Positions 37,065-49,647 of a stretch of DNA of 64,000 bases are shown in pieces. The notes under the pieces were generated by a model, which ran no database searches, was not told the DNA's origin, and worked only from the letters and a program-made list of their open reading frames with translations. Position 1 is the stretch's first letter. Every line of letters begins with the position of its first letter. The DNA is from Hibiscus mutabilis (Eukaryota; Streptophyta; Magnoliopsida; Malvales; Malvaceae), in NCBI GenBank assembly GCA_019671005.1, contig CM033738.1, positions 19,370,202 to 19,434,201 of the forward strand. Direction: 5' to 3'. A program made the position numbers and the translations under genes.

Positions 37065-38074
37065 TGTTGGAAAAATTTGAGAATTTTGTAACTTTAAGCC
37101 ATTTTTTATTTGGGTAAAGGTGGAAATTTGAATATTGATTTTGTTGGATCATATTCTACTCTATGAGACCTTTACAATGGTATCTCATATGCTCAAAACG
37201 GTTGAGCGATGAATGAGAAATTGATGCTCAAAGTGAGATATTTGTGAATTGTGAAAGGAATGTAAAACCCCCTTATACCTCATTAGTGGGATAAAAAGCA
37301 TGGGAAGTGTCTAAATACACCAACCCACTTGCTAGTCATTGAATGTCTTGAATGGAAACTGTGCCTCGCGCGCAGAGGGTGCGAATCAAACCCATTTGGG
37401 TTAGGGCACACCCGCACGACTTGGGCGACGCGAATGTCCAGACCGGTTGGGCCCTTCGTGGGCCATTTGATATTTTACCCACTTTGAATTAACTTTTTAC
37501 TTATAAATGGCATATCTTTTTGAATATTCCAAATTTAATAGGATATTTTTGGCGTTCCATTAAATTCGAATGTTAAAAGGTAATAGCTATAATTCATGGA
37601 AATATATCTGTTTTAATAAGGTATTAATTGACTATTTCTGAATCAAATCGGACAAAGGGTCAATGGCCATTAATACAAAATATTTGTTTTCTATATTCTT
37701 CCTCCGTCATTCCCCTATAAATACCATGCCTCTCTTCAGTTTCAAACAAACAACTCAAAAACGTTTCTTCTCCTCTAGTGTTTTTCAATGATAGACAAAG
37801 TTAAGAGAATAGTTCGTGATCTCTTCAGTTCGTTCTACTGTCAAAGATCATCTAGTTGTTGTATCCTAGGAGACTGACGACCGACAAACTCAAGCACTTC
37901 AAAGTTGTTGAAATCTGTCTTAAAGAAACTGCGTAGCTGCAGGCCTCAACACGTTTCCTTCTTTTCTATTCGAATCTAAGTTTGTCTTTTTTAATTATGT
38001 TTCTCTGTTTGTTTAATTTATTTAAATAGTATTTAATTTCTTTTGCCGTATTGAATTCTAACAATATTTCAACA
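37065..38074 (+). repeat. 3' LTR of the copia element
   Basis: It begins TGTTGGAAAAATTTG and ends TATTTCAACA, and matches the 5' LTR throughout apart from scattered substitutions and small indels. Confidence 0.9.
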
Positions 38075-38400
38075 ATAACCTCCGTAACGCGATTACATTT
38101 ATGGGGAATCCAGAGAATATTAGTCTACCACCATCACCGTCGAAGTTGATGAATGGCTTGAACTAAGGGGAAAAGACTATGGTGGGTAACGAAACTGGAG
38201 ATGAGCTCTACTGCAGTAGAGGAGTCAGTTTGGACTTGAAGACGTTCCACCCTAAGGGACCATACAACTTCGAGAACAACAAGCAAACCCCATAGCTCGG
38301 CTTGCAGTACATATATGAATCCAGTGGTCTGGTGAAATCCATTCAGCCAATTACATTCAGCGTCACAATGCACTCCCCCAATGAGCCAAGTTGTGAGGGG
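38075..38400 (-). pseudogene. RNase H (RVT_3-type) coding fragment, LINE-related
   Basis: The minus-strand frame reads CNWLNGFHQTTGF, VLQAELWGLLVVLEVVW and RLQVQTDSSTAVELISSF, the typical core of plant RVT_3 RNase H domains (AELWG and TDS are the conserved catalytic-region motifs). It then passes in-frame stops (near 38134 and 38125) and continues LWIPHKCNRVTEV up to the copia insertion point, resuming at 31923. Upstream of 38400 the similarity fades, and a chromovirus inserted at 38515. It could be a LINE 3' end or a host gene copy of one; it is not functional. Confidence 0.75.
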
Positions 38401-38514
38401 TCAGAGACGGGAACATCCATATTGAGACATGCCAAACAAATCAAAGGCTTTTGTTACTAGACAAGCGATTGTATGTGACTGGCTGAGGTTGAAGCACGCT
38501 GTACGCAACCAGTG

Positions 38515-41256
38515 TGTAACACCCCCTTCTCGGTCTAAAAGGAAACTGGGTCAGAGATGCTATTAGTGAATGATAACGGTGATCAGTACAATAATTCTGA
38601 TGATTTAATGATAGTTCGATGATACGATGCACTGATTCAATATTACTCTATAATGAAACAATGATCTTAAATTGGTTTGATACAAGATTTATCATTTCTA
38701 GGGACCAAACTGTAATGGTTATAAATTAGAGGTCCTTTTTAGAAATTAAATTTACCATTATGAAATTCAACTTATAAACAGTGAGCATGTAAATTTTCAT
38801 CCCATTTAGAGGTTATTTACCCAATCAATTAATCCATTTAATAAGCAGTGACCATTTCGTGATTTACCCGACTCATTCCCTTAGCTTTTCACTAATTTAC
38901 CTGTATCGATATCGATACTCAACATGCCATACCGATACCCCTATGCCATGGTCATTATTATTGTTACAATGAAGGGTATGTACAGGTACGAGAACAATCC
39001 GTACCGATACACTATACATGATACAACTTAGACAAATTCCAAAATATTTAACCTTAGCAAAATAAGCTAAGCCATATCGATATGGGGTGCAATGCAATAA
39101 GGGGATCGATACGGCTTTATCCGTATCAATACGCAAGCTTGATCTTGATAATTCAAAATTCCAGTATCAAATGGGTATACCAGTACGCAATTGTCTGTAT
39201 CGATACGAGGATCACAATAATGTCTAGTGTCGAGTTACCGTACCGATACTCCTAAGGCCGTATCGGTACGCCTTATTAACTTTGCCCAGATATTCATGTT
39301 CGTACTGATACGCCCTCATCCATATCGGTGCGAAAGGGTCCGTAATGACAGATTATATCTGATTTTTACTCCAATTAAGGGCCTTAACTATGTCCAATGC
39401 TTACCAAATTTAACCAGCAAATATATTATTATTAGAACTATATGCATGCCAAATTTCATCTTGATGAACCCATTTACCTAGTTTTCCATGTTTAGTACAT
39501 AATAGGTTACCATTACCCATTTTACCAATATGCAAACATGCCATATTTTTCATACAAATTTACTGACATATAGGACATTACATAAAAGCAAAATGAGATC
39601 AAACTAATATGTCTAGACCCTATGCCACCATACTAGGAGTTCAAAGGTAAGGTTTACATTACAATAACCTTGAGTGACTTGATTTAAAAACACCTTTAAG
39701 CTCTCAATCCCTGATCTAAAACCTCTTAACCTAAAATTTCATGGAAATGAGATGCGTTAGGCTTATTTAGACTAGTGAGGTAGTCAATAACCATGCAATG
39801 AGCAATACGATGAATATCGATAATAGCCATGATAACAAATCAATGTAAATGTATCTCAAATTATGCTTAACAATTATTTTAATAATCTTAGCCCTTGGAT
39901 TGATATGCGAATTCCCAATCAACATTGCCCAATCAATGACTGGTCAAAAACCCTTCAACATCGCCAAGAACCAATATCACACACATCCCGCCAACATCGC
40001 CAAATAGATCCTTCGCTCAAGGACCATAGTCCACTCCGTACCAATGAGCTTATGAACTCTATAGCATGCCAGTTGTATCCAATGTCCATTTGAATCCAAG
40101 GTCCGGTGATTTATGCCATTAACAATAACAATAATAATGACAATATTCTATATAACCTTGCTCAATAATTCAATGATCCAATAAGCTTTCTTATCAATAT
40201 AATGGCTTATCAATATGATATTCAATATTTAATATAAGTGTCCATGAATTTCCATGGCATAGCAATGATGTCCATGGCAATATCAATGATCAATATGTAT
40301 TTCAATGATGACAATATCAACATTATGACTCAATAATCAATGTTTCAATGCAATAAGCTTACAAAAGCTTACTAATATGGCTTTCCATGAAGTTTTGATA
40401 TAACCATACCTTGTAGGAATGATGACAATGCAATAATCAATAAACAATGAAACCGAGAAGGCACCTAGCCATTCTTTAGACTCTGACTACACTCATGATA
40501 CCCCCGAAGCTTTCAAGGCTCCCAGATGGTGATTCCCTTGTTCCTTGACTTGTTGGAATCCGATATGGAACAAGGATTACAATAATTTCAATAACAATAA
40601 TCAAATTCATAGCCATAACTAGCTATGAACAACAATAGAGAATAAGCTTTGAAATCCATGGATAGTTCCTAGGGTTTATGATTCTTGAACATAGATTTAG
40701 GCATGGTTTAGCCATAGAAACCATCAATAGATTAAGGGGATTCACTTACCCTATCGATAGGATCGAAATGTAATCAATATTTCAAAGAAAGCTTAAGCTT
40801 TGAGTGGACAACAATGGAGGTGTTTGCTTAGGAGAGTTAAAGGAAAAAGATGAGAGTGGTGAAGCTTGCTTAAGGTAATGAACCGATAAGCTTCCTAATC
40901 TTTTGCTCTTTTAATTCTCAACAACTTTGGGGATTTCCTTAGGGTGAAAGAATTCAATTTCCTTTGCCCACGTATTAGATGAATAATGGGTTAAGGGGCT
41001 AATTACATGGTTAGTCCCTCAACTCCTCATACTTTGTACTCTTGCTCTTATAGTTTCTATTTTTTTACATTTTAGCCGACAAACAAGTTTCAATGTATTC
41101 AATAAAGTCCTTAATAAATAACTATGCTTACTTAGGGTTCAATACTTGAACAATTGACCACTTGGTCAAAGGTCAATGCAATGCTTTGACTTTCTAATGT
41201 AGGGTTTTTGATCATCAGAATTCGATTCTGACTAGACCATTTTTTAGGGTGTTACA
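38515..41256 (-). repeat. 3' LTR of the chromovirus
   Basis: In plus-strand reading it starts TGTAACACCCCCTTCTCGG and ends AGGGTGTTACA. It is about 90 per cent like 45639-48432 by eye. It contains AT-rich CAATAT/CAATGA-rich stretches (40130-40360) and a GTATCGATAC-type palindrome cluster (38900-39340). No coding sequence is present; ORFs such as 38897-39136 and 39863-40093 are fortuitous. Confidence 0.92.
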
Positions 41257-41268
41257 ACTCTACCCTTA
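41257..41268 (-). other. Polypurine tract of the chromovirus
   Basis: On the minus strand AAGGGTAGAGT immediately precedes the 3' LTR start TGTAACACCC. Position and purine content fit the plus-strand primer. Confidence 0.55.
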
Positions 41269-41299
41269 AGAAAAAATTATCCTTGAATTTTACTTGAAC

Positions 41300-44200
41300 C
41301 AAAGAGATGAGGGTACTAATTTTTCATAGTCTCCTCTGGTTCCCATGTAGTTTCTTCAACCTTGTGACACCTTCAAAGTATATTGACTAGAGGAATGTTC
41401 TTGTTACGAAGCCTTTTAACTTCTCGTGCTAATATTTGTACCAGTTCTTCCTCATAGTTCAGATTTGGTTGAAGTTCCACAAATTCAGGCTTAATGAAAT
41501 GTGATGGATCAAATCGGTACTTGTAGGGCATCGATACATGAAATGTATCATGGATCTTGCTTAATTCTCGAGGCAATGCTAGTCGGTAGGCTACGAGACC
41601 AACTCTTTCAATAACCTCAAAGGGTCCAATGAATCAGGGGTTCAACTTCCCTTTTTTTCCAAAACAAAGAATTTTCTTCCATGGAGACACTTTAAGAAAA
41701 ACTTTTTCTCCCACAGAATATTGTATGTCCCATCTCTTAATATCAGCATAGGCCTTTTGTCTGTCAAAGGCGGCCTTAAGACAATCATGGATGATGGTAA
41801 CCCATTCTTCAGTTTTTTGAAGTAAGTTAGTGCCCAACATCTTGCCTTCACCAAGTTCAGACCAACATAATGGTGTTCTACATTTCCTGCCATACGATGC
41901 CATTTTGATGAATGCTTGGTAACTATTATTGTAGGCAAATTCAATGATGGGTAGGGACTTTTCCCAGGTTCCTTCAAAATCAATGATACATGCTCGAAGC
42001 ATGTCTTCCAGATCTGAATTACCCTTTCTGACTGACCGTTAAACTCAGGGTGAAAACAGTACTGAGATTAACTATGGTGCCCAAAGCTTCTTGTAATGAT
42101 CTCCAAAATGAAAAAACAAACCGGTGGTCTCGATCTGAGATGATAGACTTGGGTACTCTGTAGAGCCTGATAACTTCTTTGATGTACAAGTTAGCTAGTT
42201 TAGGAAGACCGTAGTCCATTCTAAAGGGTAAAAAATGAGCTGACTTTGTGAAATGATCAACAATGACCCAAATAGCATCATGCTTAGCTGGTGTTAATGG
42301 TAGGCCACTAACGAAGTCCATAGTGGCTCTTTCCCATTTCCATTGAGGTAGTTCAATAGGTTGCAATAATCTAGTGGGACACGATGCTCAACCTTGACTC
42401 GCTGGCACTTAAGACACTTAGACACATATTTCATAATAGCTTGCTTCATGCCTGGCCACCAGTAAAGCTCCTGGAGATCTTTGTACATATTTACAAATCT
42501 CAGATGAACAGAAAAAAGGCTGTAGTGAGCCTCATTGAGGATCTCATCTTGAAATAACTTGTCATTAGGTACAAAGATTTGATCACGAAAGCTTAAGAGT
42601 CCTTTTATATTGACCTTGAACTCAGAATCAAGATTACACTCAAGTTTAGAAATAATGACTTGTAATTCAGGATCTTAATCGTGCAATGACTTAATCCTGG
42701 ATACAATAATAGACTGAATTTGTAGTTCAGCTACTAAAGGTCGATGCTTTCTGAGCTTGAAATGAGCATTAATATCTCGAGGGGCAGGCACAGGCTTGCG
42801 ACTGAGCGCATCAGCAACAACATTTGCCTTGCCCGAGTGATAATCAATGACAAGGTTGTAATCTTTAAATAGTTCCATCCACCTCCTCTGTCGAAGGTTC
42901 AACTCTTTCTGTGTTAATAGTTACTTGAGACTTTTATGATCGATGAAAAGGTAGCATTTTTCTTTATAGAGATAATGTCTCCAGATTTTTAATGCAAACA
43001 CAACTGCAGCCAATTCAAGGTCATGAGTAGGATAGTTCATTTCATGTGGCTTTAGTTTTCTTGAAGCATAAGCAATAACGTTGCCTTCTTGCATCCATAA
43101 TTATCTTAAACTGAGATGTGAAGCATCACTATATACTGTATAGTCCTTGCCGGACTCAAGTTAGGTTAAGACCGGTGCATGGGTCTATACTTGCTTGAGT
43201 TGGTCAAGGCTGCGTTGCTACTTTTTGGTCCATTCAAAAGGAATATCCTTTTGAAGAAGCTTAGTCAATGGTGCTGCCAATATAGAGAATCCTTTAACGA
43301 ACCTCCTATAGTAGCCAACAAGACTGAGGAAACTTCGAACTTCCCCAACATTCTTTGGTGGTCTCCATTCAATAATAGCTTGAATCTTTTTTGGGTCTAC
43401 TTGAATACCCGCTGCATGCATAAGTTGTTTTTCCCGAAGAGTTTAAAGCATAATACGGAGGTGATATCGATGCTCAGCTCGAGTCTTGGAATAGATTAAT
43501 ATGTCATCAATGAACACCACTAAAAATTTATCAAGATAGGGTTTAAAAACCCAGTTCATGAGATCCATGAAGGTAGCCGATGCCTTATTTAACCCGAAGG
43601 GCATTACTAAAAATTTGTAGTGACCATACCTAGTTCAGAAAGTAGTCTTGGATACATCACATTCTTTGACTTTCATCTGGTAATACCCAGACCTTAAATC
43701 AACCTTGGAAAAAAGAATGTGACATCTTTAAGTTGGTCAATAAGATCATCGTTCCTCAAGAGATGATACTTATTCTTGATAGTCAGCTTATTCAATTGTC
43801 GATAGTCAATGCAAAGACACATAGATCCATCTTTCTTATTAACAAAGAGGACCAGAGCTCCCCATGGTGAGGAACTCATTCGGATGAAACCTTTGTTCAA
43901 CAAGTCTTGAATTTGAGTCTTGAGCTCCTTGAGTTCTACTAGAGCCATTCTGTAGAGTGCAATGAAAACTGAAGTGGTTTTAGGTTACACCTTAATTCCA
44001 AACTCAACTTCACGGGTGGGTGGCAAACCCAAAAGTTCATTGGGAAACACATCAGGAAATTCTTGTACGATGTCGATGTCTTGCAATAGTGGTTCTTCCT
44101 TGTTCTTGCCTTCAATGGTATACAACAATGGATTACTACCTCCAGAGTTCATGAAAGTCAGGCTCTCCTTGCAGAGACCTCGGAAGTACAACTTTTCCTT

Positions 44201-44510
44201 ACTATAATCCACCAGGGCTTAGTGTTCACCGAACCAATCAAGCCCTAAATTAATATCAAATTCATGGATAGAGAGGGCTATGAGGTTGGCCAGGAAAGGA
44301 ATCCTTTGAATCATTAGGGGTCAATTCTTTCACACTAGGCTTAATTTCAACACTATCACCTAGTGGGTTGGTCACAGTAATCTTGGAAGTTATGGGTTCA
44401 AATAATAGCTTAAATTCCTTAATCAATACAGTACTTATGAAAGAATGTATAGATATAGGATCTATCAATACATGTATAGGATAGAAGAATAGTTCAATGG
44501 TACTTTCCAT
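41300..44510 (-). pseudogene. pol of the chromovirus: protease, RT, RNase H, integrase, chromodomain (broken)
   Basis: Reading 44510 to 41300 on the minus strand. Protease has HVLIDPISIHSFIS where relatives have D-S-G-A, so the active-site triad is damaged. RT: GFIRMSSSPWGALVLFVNKK and LCIDYRQLNKLTIKNKYHLL (43694-43948), the catalytic FIDD near 43510, then ECRPPK-type and SFLSLVGYYRRFVKGFS (43218-43421). RNase H is decayed, ending NVVADALSRKP (42790-42840). Integrase: zinc region LYWWPGM...CLKCQRVK (42294-42488), core WERATMDFVSGLPL and SIISDRDHRF (42019-42366) and SERVIQ after a frameshift. The C-terminal region (41373-41576) has FHVSMPYKYRFDPSH and leads into a chromodomain remnant (VEETTWEPEE, about 41330), one codon of which is now a stop. 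No intact product remains. Confidence 0.9.
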
Positions 44511-45638
44511 AATATCTAAATCATCACTCTTCTCTATACTCCCCGCAGAATGTACCTAGGTAGGGCCTTAGATCTCTAGTGGTTGGATGTATTTATAGAG
44601 CTACTAGATCTCATTGCAGCTCTCTCGATGTTACTTGCTTTTGTTCCTTACCCTGAAGAGATTGGGCAGGTAACACAGTGTTGGCCGATGCAATGGCCTT
44701 AGAACTATTTATAGGACAGTTCTTCAATTAAAGTGGCTTTACTCACCACAATGGAAGCAAACTTCTACCGGTTTACAACACTAGCCAGCAAGATGTCTCA
44801 TTTGGCAATAAGTACATATGGGGTACTGTGATTCCTAACTCAAATCTTCAGTATTGTTAATAGAAGTCGTCTTAGCAATGAATTAAGACAGTCAACTACC
44901 TTACAATATTGCCAAAACAAAATGGCTATTGATATACTTGTTGTTTAAAGCTATGTTATTTTCCTTTCTTATTCGATAAGGGAGAACGATAACAACGATT
45001 TGATATCATTATTTGATATCGAATGAGATAACCTACTTTTCCTCTACACTCTTTGAGGGCTTCGATAGCAAGGACAATAACAATGATTCAATATAATTAT
45101 TTGATATGGCCTTGAGATGATTCAATGATAGCGATATCAATACGATAATTCAATAGTCAATAATTACCAATTTCAAGATCATAATCTTCCCTATTGGTGA
45201 ACATGTAAGCTCGATATTGGGCAAGTTTGTCAATAGAGGTTTAGGGTATTCGATAGCCATCACAAAAGGTTATGAATCCTGCTTCAATAAAGCCATACAT
45301 TGTTTGAACATCCTAGCAATATTCTAATAACGCTTAAGCTGAGCAGCCCATATTAATGGTTTAAGGTTCAGTGTTTCTTATCGAGCATTTTATGGACTTG
45401 GAGGGTCTCCCTCTATCTCTTCTCCATGATTCGAGGAGACAATAGAAAGCTCAATATTCCTGTGAGCTTTATTTGACTCAAGCATTACTATACTATAACT
45501 AGAAATGAGATCGGGTGAATCAGCAAGTCACAATATACACAATAATTAACTCCTAGGTGGCATATACAATGCAATGACAATACAATAGGCTTCGGTTTAG
45601 TCCTAGAATCGATTAAACTCTAGCTCTGATACCATAAA
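44511..45638 (-). pseudogene. Residual gag and leader of the chromovirus
   Basis: A degenerate zinc knuckle of the chromovirus form is readable near 44775-44825 (ICTYCQMRHLAG, then a stop, then C). Beyond this the sequence is AT-rich and repetitive (CAATGATTCAATATAATT), like LTR sequence. A capsid domain is not recognisable, so most of gag has been deleted or replaced. Confidence 0.6.
45623..45636 (-). other. Primer-binding site, tRNA-iMet type
   Basis: On the minus strand TGGTATCAGAGCTA follows the 5' LTR end after three bases (TTA). It matches the standard initiator-Met primer site (TGGTATCAGAGCC) except in the last bases. Confidence 0.85.
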
Positions 45639-48432
45639 TGTAATACCCCATTCCTGGTTTGGAAGGAAACTGGGTCGGAGATGCTATCGGTGAATGATAA
45701 CAATGATCAGTACAATAATTCTGATGATTCAATGACAGATTGATGATACGATAAACTGATTCAATATTACTCTATAATGAAACAATGATCTTAAATTCGT
45801 TCTATACAATATTCATCCTTTTTAGGGACTAAACTTTAGTGGTTATAAATTAGAGGCCGTTTTCAAAATTTAAACTTACCATTATGAATTTAACTTATAA
45901 ACAGTGAACATGTAAATTTTCATCCCATTCAGAGGTTATTTGCCCAATCGATTAAGCCATTTAATAAGAAGTGACCATTTCATGATTTACCAGACTCATT
46001 CCCTTAGCTTTTCAATGATTTACCTGTATCGGTATTGGTACTAAATAAGCCATACTGATACACCTATGCCATGGTCGTTATTACCGTTACAATAAAGGGT
46101 CTGTACCGATAAGGGAACAATCCGCATTGGTAAGTTATACATGATACAACTTAGACAAATTTCAGTAACATTTAACCGTACCAAAACAGGCCAAGCCATA
46201 TTGGTACGGGGTGCAATGCAATAAGGGGATCAATAGAACTTTATCTGTATCGATATGCAGGCTTGATCTCGATAATTTAGAATTTCAGTATCAAATGGGT
46301 GTATCGATACGCCCTTTTTTGTATCAGTACGAGGTTCACAGTAATGTTCCAATTTCGAGTTGCCATATCGATACTCCTAAGGTCGTATCGGTACGCTTTA
46401 TTAACTTTGCCCAAATATTCATGTTCGTACCGATACACCATCACCTGTATCAATACGTCAAGGTCTGTAAGGATATATTATATATGTTTTTACTCCAATT
46501 AAGGGCCTTAACTATGTCCGATGCTTACCAAAGTTTACCAGCAAGTTTATTATTATTAGAACTATATGCATGCCAAATTTCATGCCTTGATGAATCCATT
46601 TACCTAGTTTTCCATATTTAGTGCATAATAGGTTACCTTTACCCATTTTACCAATATGCAAACATGCCATATTTGTCATACAAAAATACTATCCATATAG
46701 GACATTACATATAAGCAAAATGGGGTCAAACTAATATGTCTAGACCATATGCCACCATACTAGGAGTTCAAAGGTAAGGTTTACATTATAGTAACCATGA
46801 GTGACTTGCTTCAAAAACACCTTTAAGCTCTCGATCCCTAATCCGAAACCTCTTAACCTAAAAATGCATGGAAATGAGATGCGTTAGGCTTATTTAGCCT
46901 AGTGAGGTAGTCAATAACCATGCAATGAGCAAAACGATGAATATCGATAATAGCCATGATAACAAATCAATGTAAATGCGTCTCAAATTATGCTTAACAA
47001 TTATTTCAATAATCTTAACCCTTGGATCGACATGCGATAGTGGATACGTGAATTCCCAAAAAACAAACATCACCAAATAAATGAGTGGTCAAAAACCCGC
47101 CAACATCACCAAATAGAGCCTTAGCTCAAGGACCATATTCCACCCCGTGCCAATAAGCTCATGAATTCTATGACATGCCAATTGTATCCAATGTCCATTC
47201 GAATCCAAGGTCCGGTGATTTAGGCCATTAACAATAACAATGACAATATTCTATATAACTTTGCTCAATAATTCAACGAGTTAATAATTTAATGATTCAA
47301 TGATCCAATAGGCTTTCTTGTCAATATAATGGCTTATCAATGTGATATTCAATATTTAATATAAGTTTCCATGAATCTACATGGCATAGCAATGATGTCC
47401 ATGGCAATATCAATGATCAATATGTATTTCAATGATGACAATATCAATACTATGACTCAATAATCAATGTTTCAATGCAATAAGCTTACCAAAGCTTACT
47501 AATATGGCTTTCCATGAAGTTTCGATATAACCATACCTTGTAAGGATGATGGCAATGCAATAATCAATGAACAATAAAGCCGGAAAGGCACCTAGCCATT
47601 CTCGAGACTCCAACTACACTCACTGATACTCTCGAAGCTTTCAAGGCTCTCGGATGGTGATTCCATTGTTCCTTGACTTGCTGGAATCTAGTGGATTAGG
47701 TGATTCCTCACCTCAAAAATCTTGAGCTAGCAAAATGATATGGAACAAGGATTACAATAATTTCAATAACAATAATCAAATTCATAGCCATAACTAGCTA
47801 TGAACAACCATAGAGAATAAGCTTTGAAATCTATGGATAGTTCCTAGGATTCATGATTCTTGAACATAGATTTAGGCATGGTTTATCCATGGAAACCATC
47901 AATAGATTAAGAGGTTTCACTTACCCGATCGATAGGAACGAAATAGAATCAATATTTCAAAGAAAACTTAAGCTTTGAGTGGAAAATAATGGAGGTGTTT
48001 GCTTAGGAAAGTTAAAGGAAGAAGATAAGAATGGTGAAGCTTGCTTAAGGTAATGAACCAGTAAGCTTTCTAATCTTTTGCTCTTTTAATTCTAAAAAAC
48101 TTTGGGGATTTCCTTAGGGTGAAGGAATTCAATTTCCTTTTCAACGTATTAGATGACTAATGGGTTGAGGGGCTAATTACATGGTTAGTACCTCAACTCC
48201 TCATACTTTACACTCTTGCTCTTATAGTTTCCATTTTTTTTTACATTTTATCCACCAAACAAGTTTCAATGTATTCAATAAAGTCCTTAATCAATAACTA
48301 TGCTTACTTAGGGTTCAATACTTGAACAATTGACCACTTGGTCAAAGGTCAATGCAATGGTTTGACTTTTTGATGTAGGGTTTTTGATCATTAGAATCTG
48401 ATTTTAACTAGACTTGTATTTAGGGTGTTATA
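45639..48432 (-). repeat. 5' LTR of the chromovirus
   Basis: In plus-strand reading it starts TGTAATACCCCATTCCTGG and ends AGGGTGTTATA, 2,794 bp. Differences from the other LTR are substitutions plus short indels, including about 40 extra bases near 47695-47735. It carries the same palindrome cluster (46020-46460). Confidence 0.92.
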
Positions 48433-48437
48433 CAATG

Positions 48438-49647
48438 ATATTTTTCGCCGCTAGTGCATGTGATATTTTTCATTTAAGTCTTAAATAAATAAAAGGGTAA
48501 AGTACCAAAATGGTCATTAAACTTTGTTAAAAACAAAACGGTAATCAAACTTTCAAATGTTACAAAATGGCTATTAAACTTTAAGTTTTATAGCAAAATG
48601 GTAACTCGGCCGTTACAGGCCGTTAATAGGGTAATGTTTGAGTTATTCGTAATCGTATGGGGTCGTTTGAATTATTCATAAAATTATTTGATGATTGTTT
48701 TGTTGATAATTGTGATGCCTTGTGTGCTACATTCGAATATAGTGATGTGATAGGTGGAAATTATGCTTAAGGGACAATACTGATAAATATTTGATTAAAT
48801 TATCATAAGGCAGGAAAATGATATTAAATTATTAAATGAGATAGCAAACAAACCCTAATGACATCTATAAGCTTTAGGGAATCGAATAAAGCAGCATAAT
48901 ATCGTAGTTCGTTTAAACAATACGATTTTTTGAATAGGGCATCGATACAGACTTATACTGTACCAATACAATATTCGATGTTGTATCGGTACATGTTGAC
49001 CCTTGTCGATACTAGGGGAAATTTAAGATTTTAAGTAAGCAATTTTAGTATCGTACGCGTGTGAGTACTGATACCCGAGGGTACCATACCGATACTCGTA
49101 TTCGAGTACTGGTACCCGACAAGTGAAATAATCTATTGATGCTAATTAAGAAATGGAAATTGGCAAGTAAAATAAATAGCCGATTTAATGCCTAAATTAA
49201 AGTGATGATGCGGATTAATAGAAATAATTAATAAGAATAATTATGCAATCCTCCATAATATGTTAACAACTCGATAATGTAAAATAAATGATTAGTTGAT
49301 GGTTAGCAACATTAGGGAGATCCTTGGGATCGCGTTGCTTGTATGTCGGGTAGGCATTTAACTAGTTGAGTCATTGGTTGTTAGGATCCGGATACCCAGT
49401 GAAAGAGTATTGTAATACCATGGTTAGAGATACCGAATGGAGGTTACCGATGCTGTGTGACCCGAGCCTCATTTAAAGATACTCGATGGTGGATTCTGAG
49501 TATTGGTGTATGTTACAATGTTGTGCGACTCGATCTCACCCAGGGTGTATATTCTGATGGTGCGTGATCCAACCTTATCCAAGAAGTGTACGTTCCCGAT
49601 ATTGTGTGACTCGGACCTCACTCCAAGATTGTTGTATGATATGTGTG
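48438..49647 (+). repeat. Truncated LTR fragment related to the 25-28 kb unit
   Basis: 48830-49160 and 49300-49640 match the reverse complement of 26680-25720. GTATCGGTAC-type sites lie at 48950-49110. The left part (48495-48640) contains GGGTAAAGTACCAAAATGG and related phrases typical of MULE ends, so it is itself composite. The right side is cut by the second Tat LTR at 49648. No gene is seen. Confidence 0.6.

Larger units (their letters stand above)
31924..38074 (+). mobile_element. Ty1/copia retrotransposon, complete structure but degenerate (6.15 kb)
   Basis: Two LTRs of about 1.0 kb (31924-32931 and 37065-38074) flank pol in the order protease, integrase, RT, RNase H, which defines Ty1/copia. 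The flanks ACAAC (31919-31923) and ATAAC (38075-38079) are a target duplication with one difference. Wording of the pol resembles TNT1-like elements. Gag is reduced to a short remnant and pol is broken in several places. It has inserted into an RNase H pseudogene. Confidence 0.93.
38515..48432 (-). mobile_element. Ty3/gypsy chromovirus (Tekay/Del-like), gag mostly deleted (9.9 kb)
   Basis: The element is on the minus strand: 5' LTR 48432-45639, initiator-Met primer site, pol, 3' LTR 41256-38515. The flanks CAGTG (38510-38514) and CAATG (48433-48437) form a target duplication with one mismatch. A chromodomain remnant after integrase and the order protease-RT-RNase H-integrase define a chromovirus. 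The internal region is only 4.4 kb, against 2.75-kb LTRs, because gag is nearly gone. Pol is broken by stops and frameshifts. Confidence 0.92.

Noticed and set aside
46211..46621. 136-codon plus-strand ORF
   Set aside because: It lies in the chromovirus LTR palindrome cluster; the Tyr/Arg/Ser-rich translation only reflects the GTATCG repeats.
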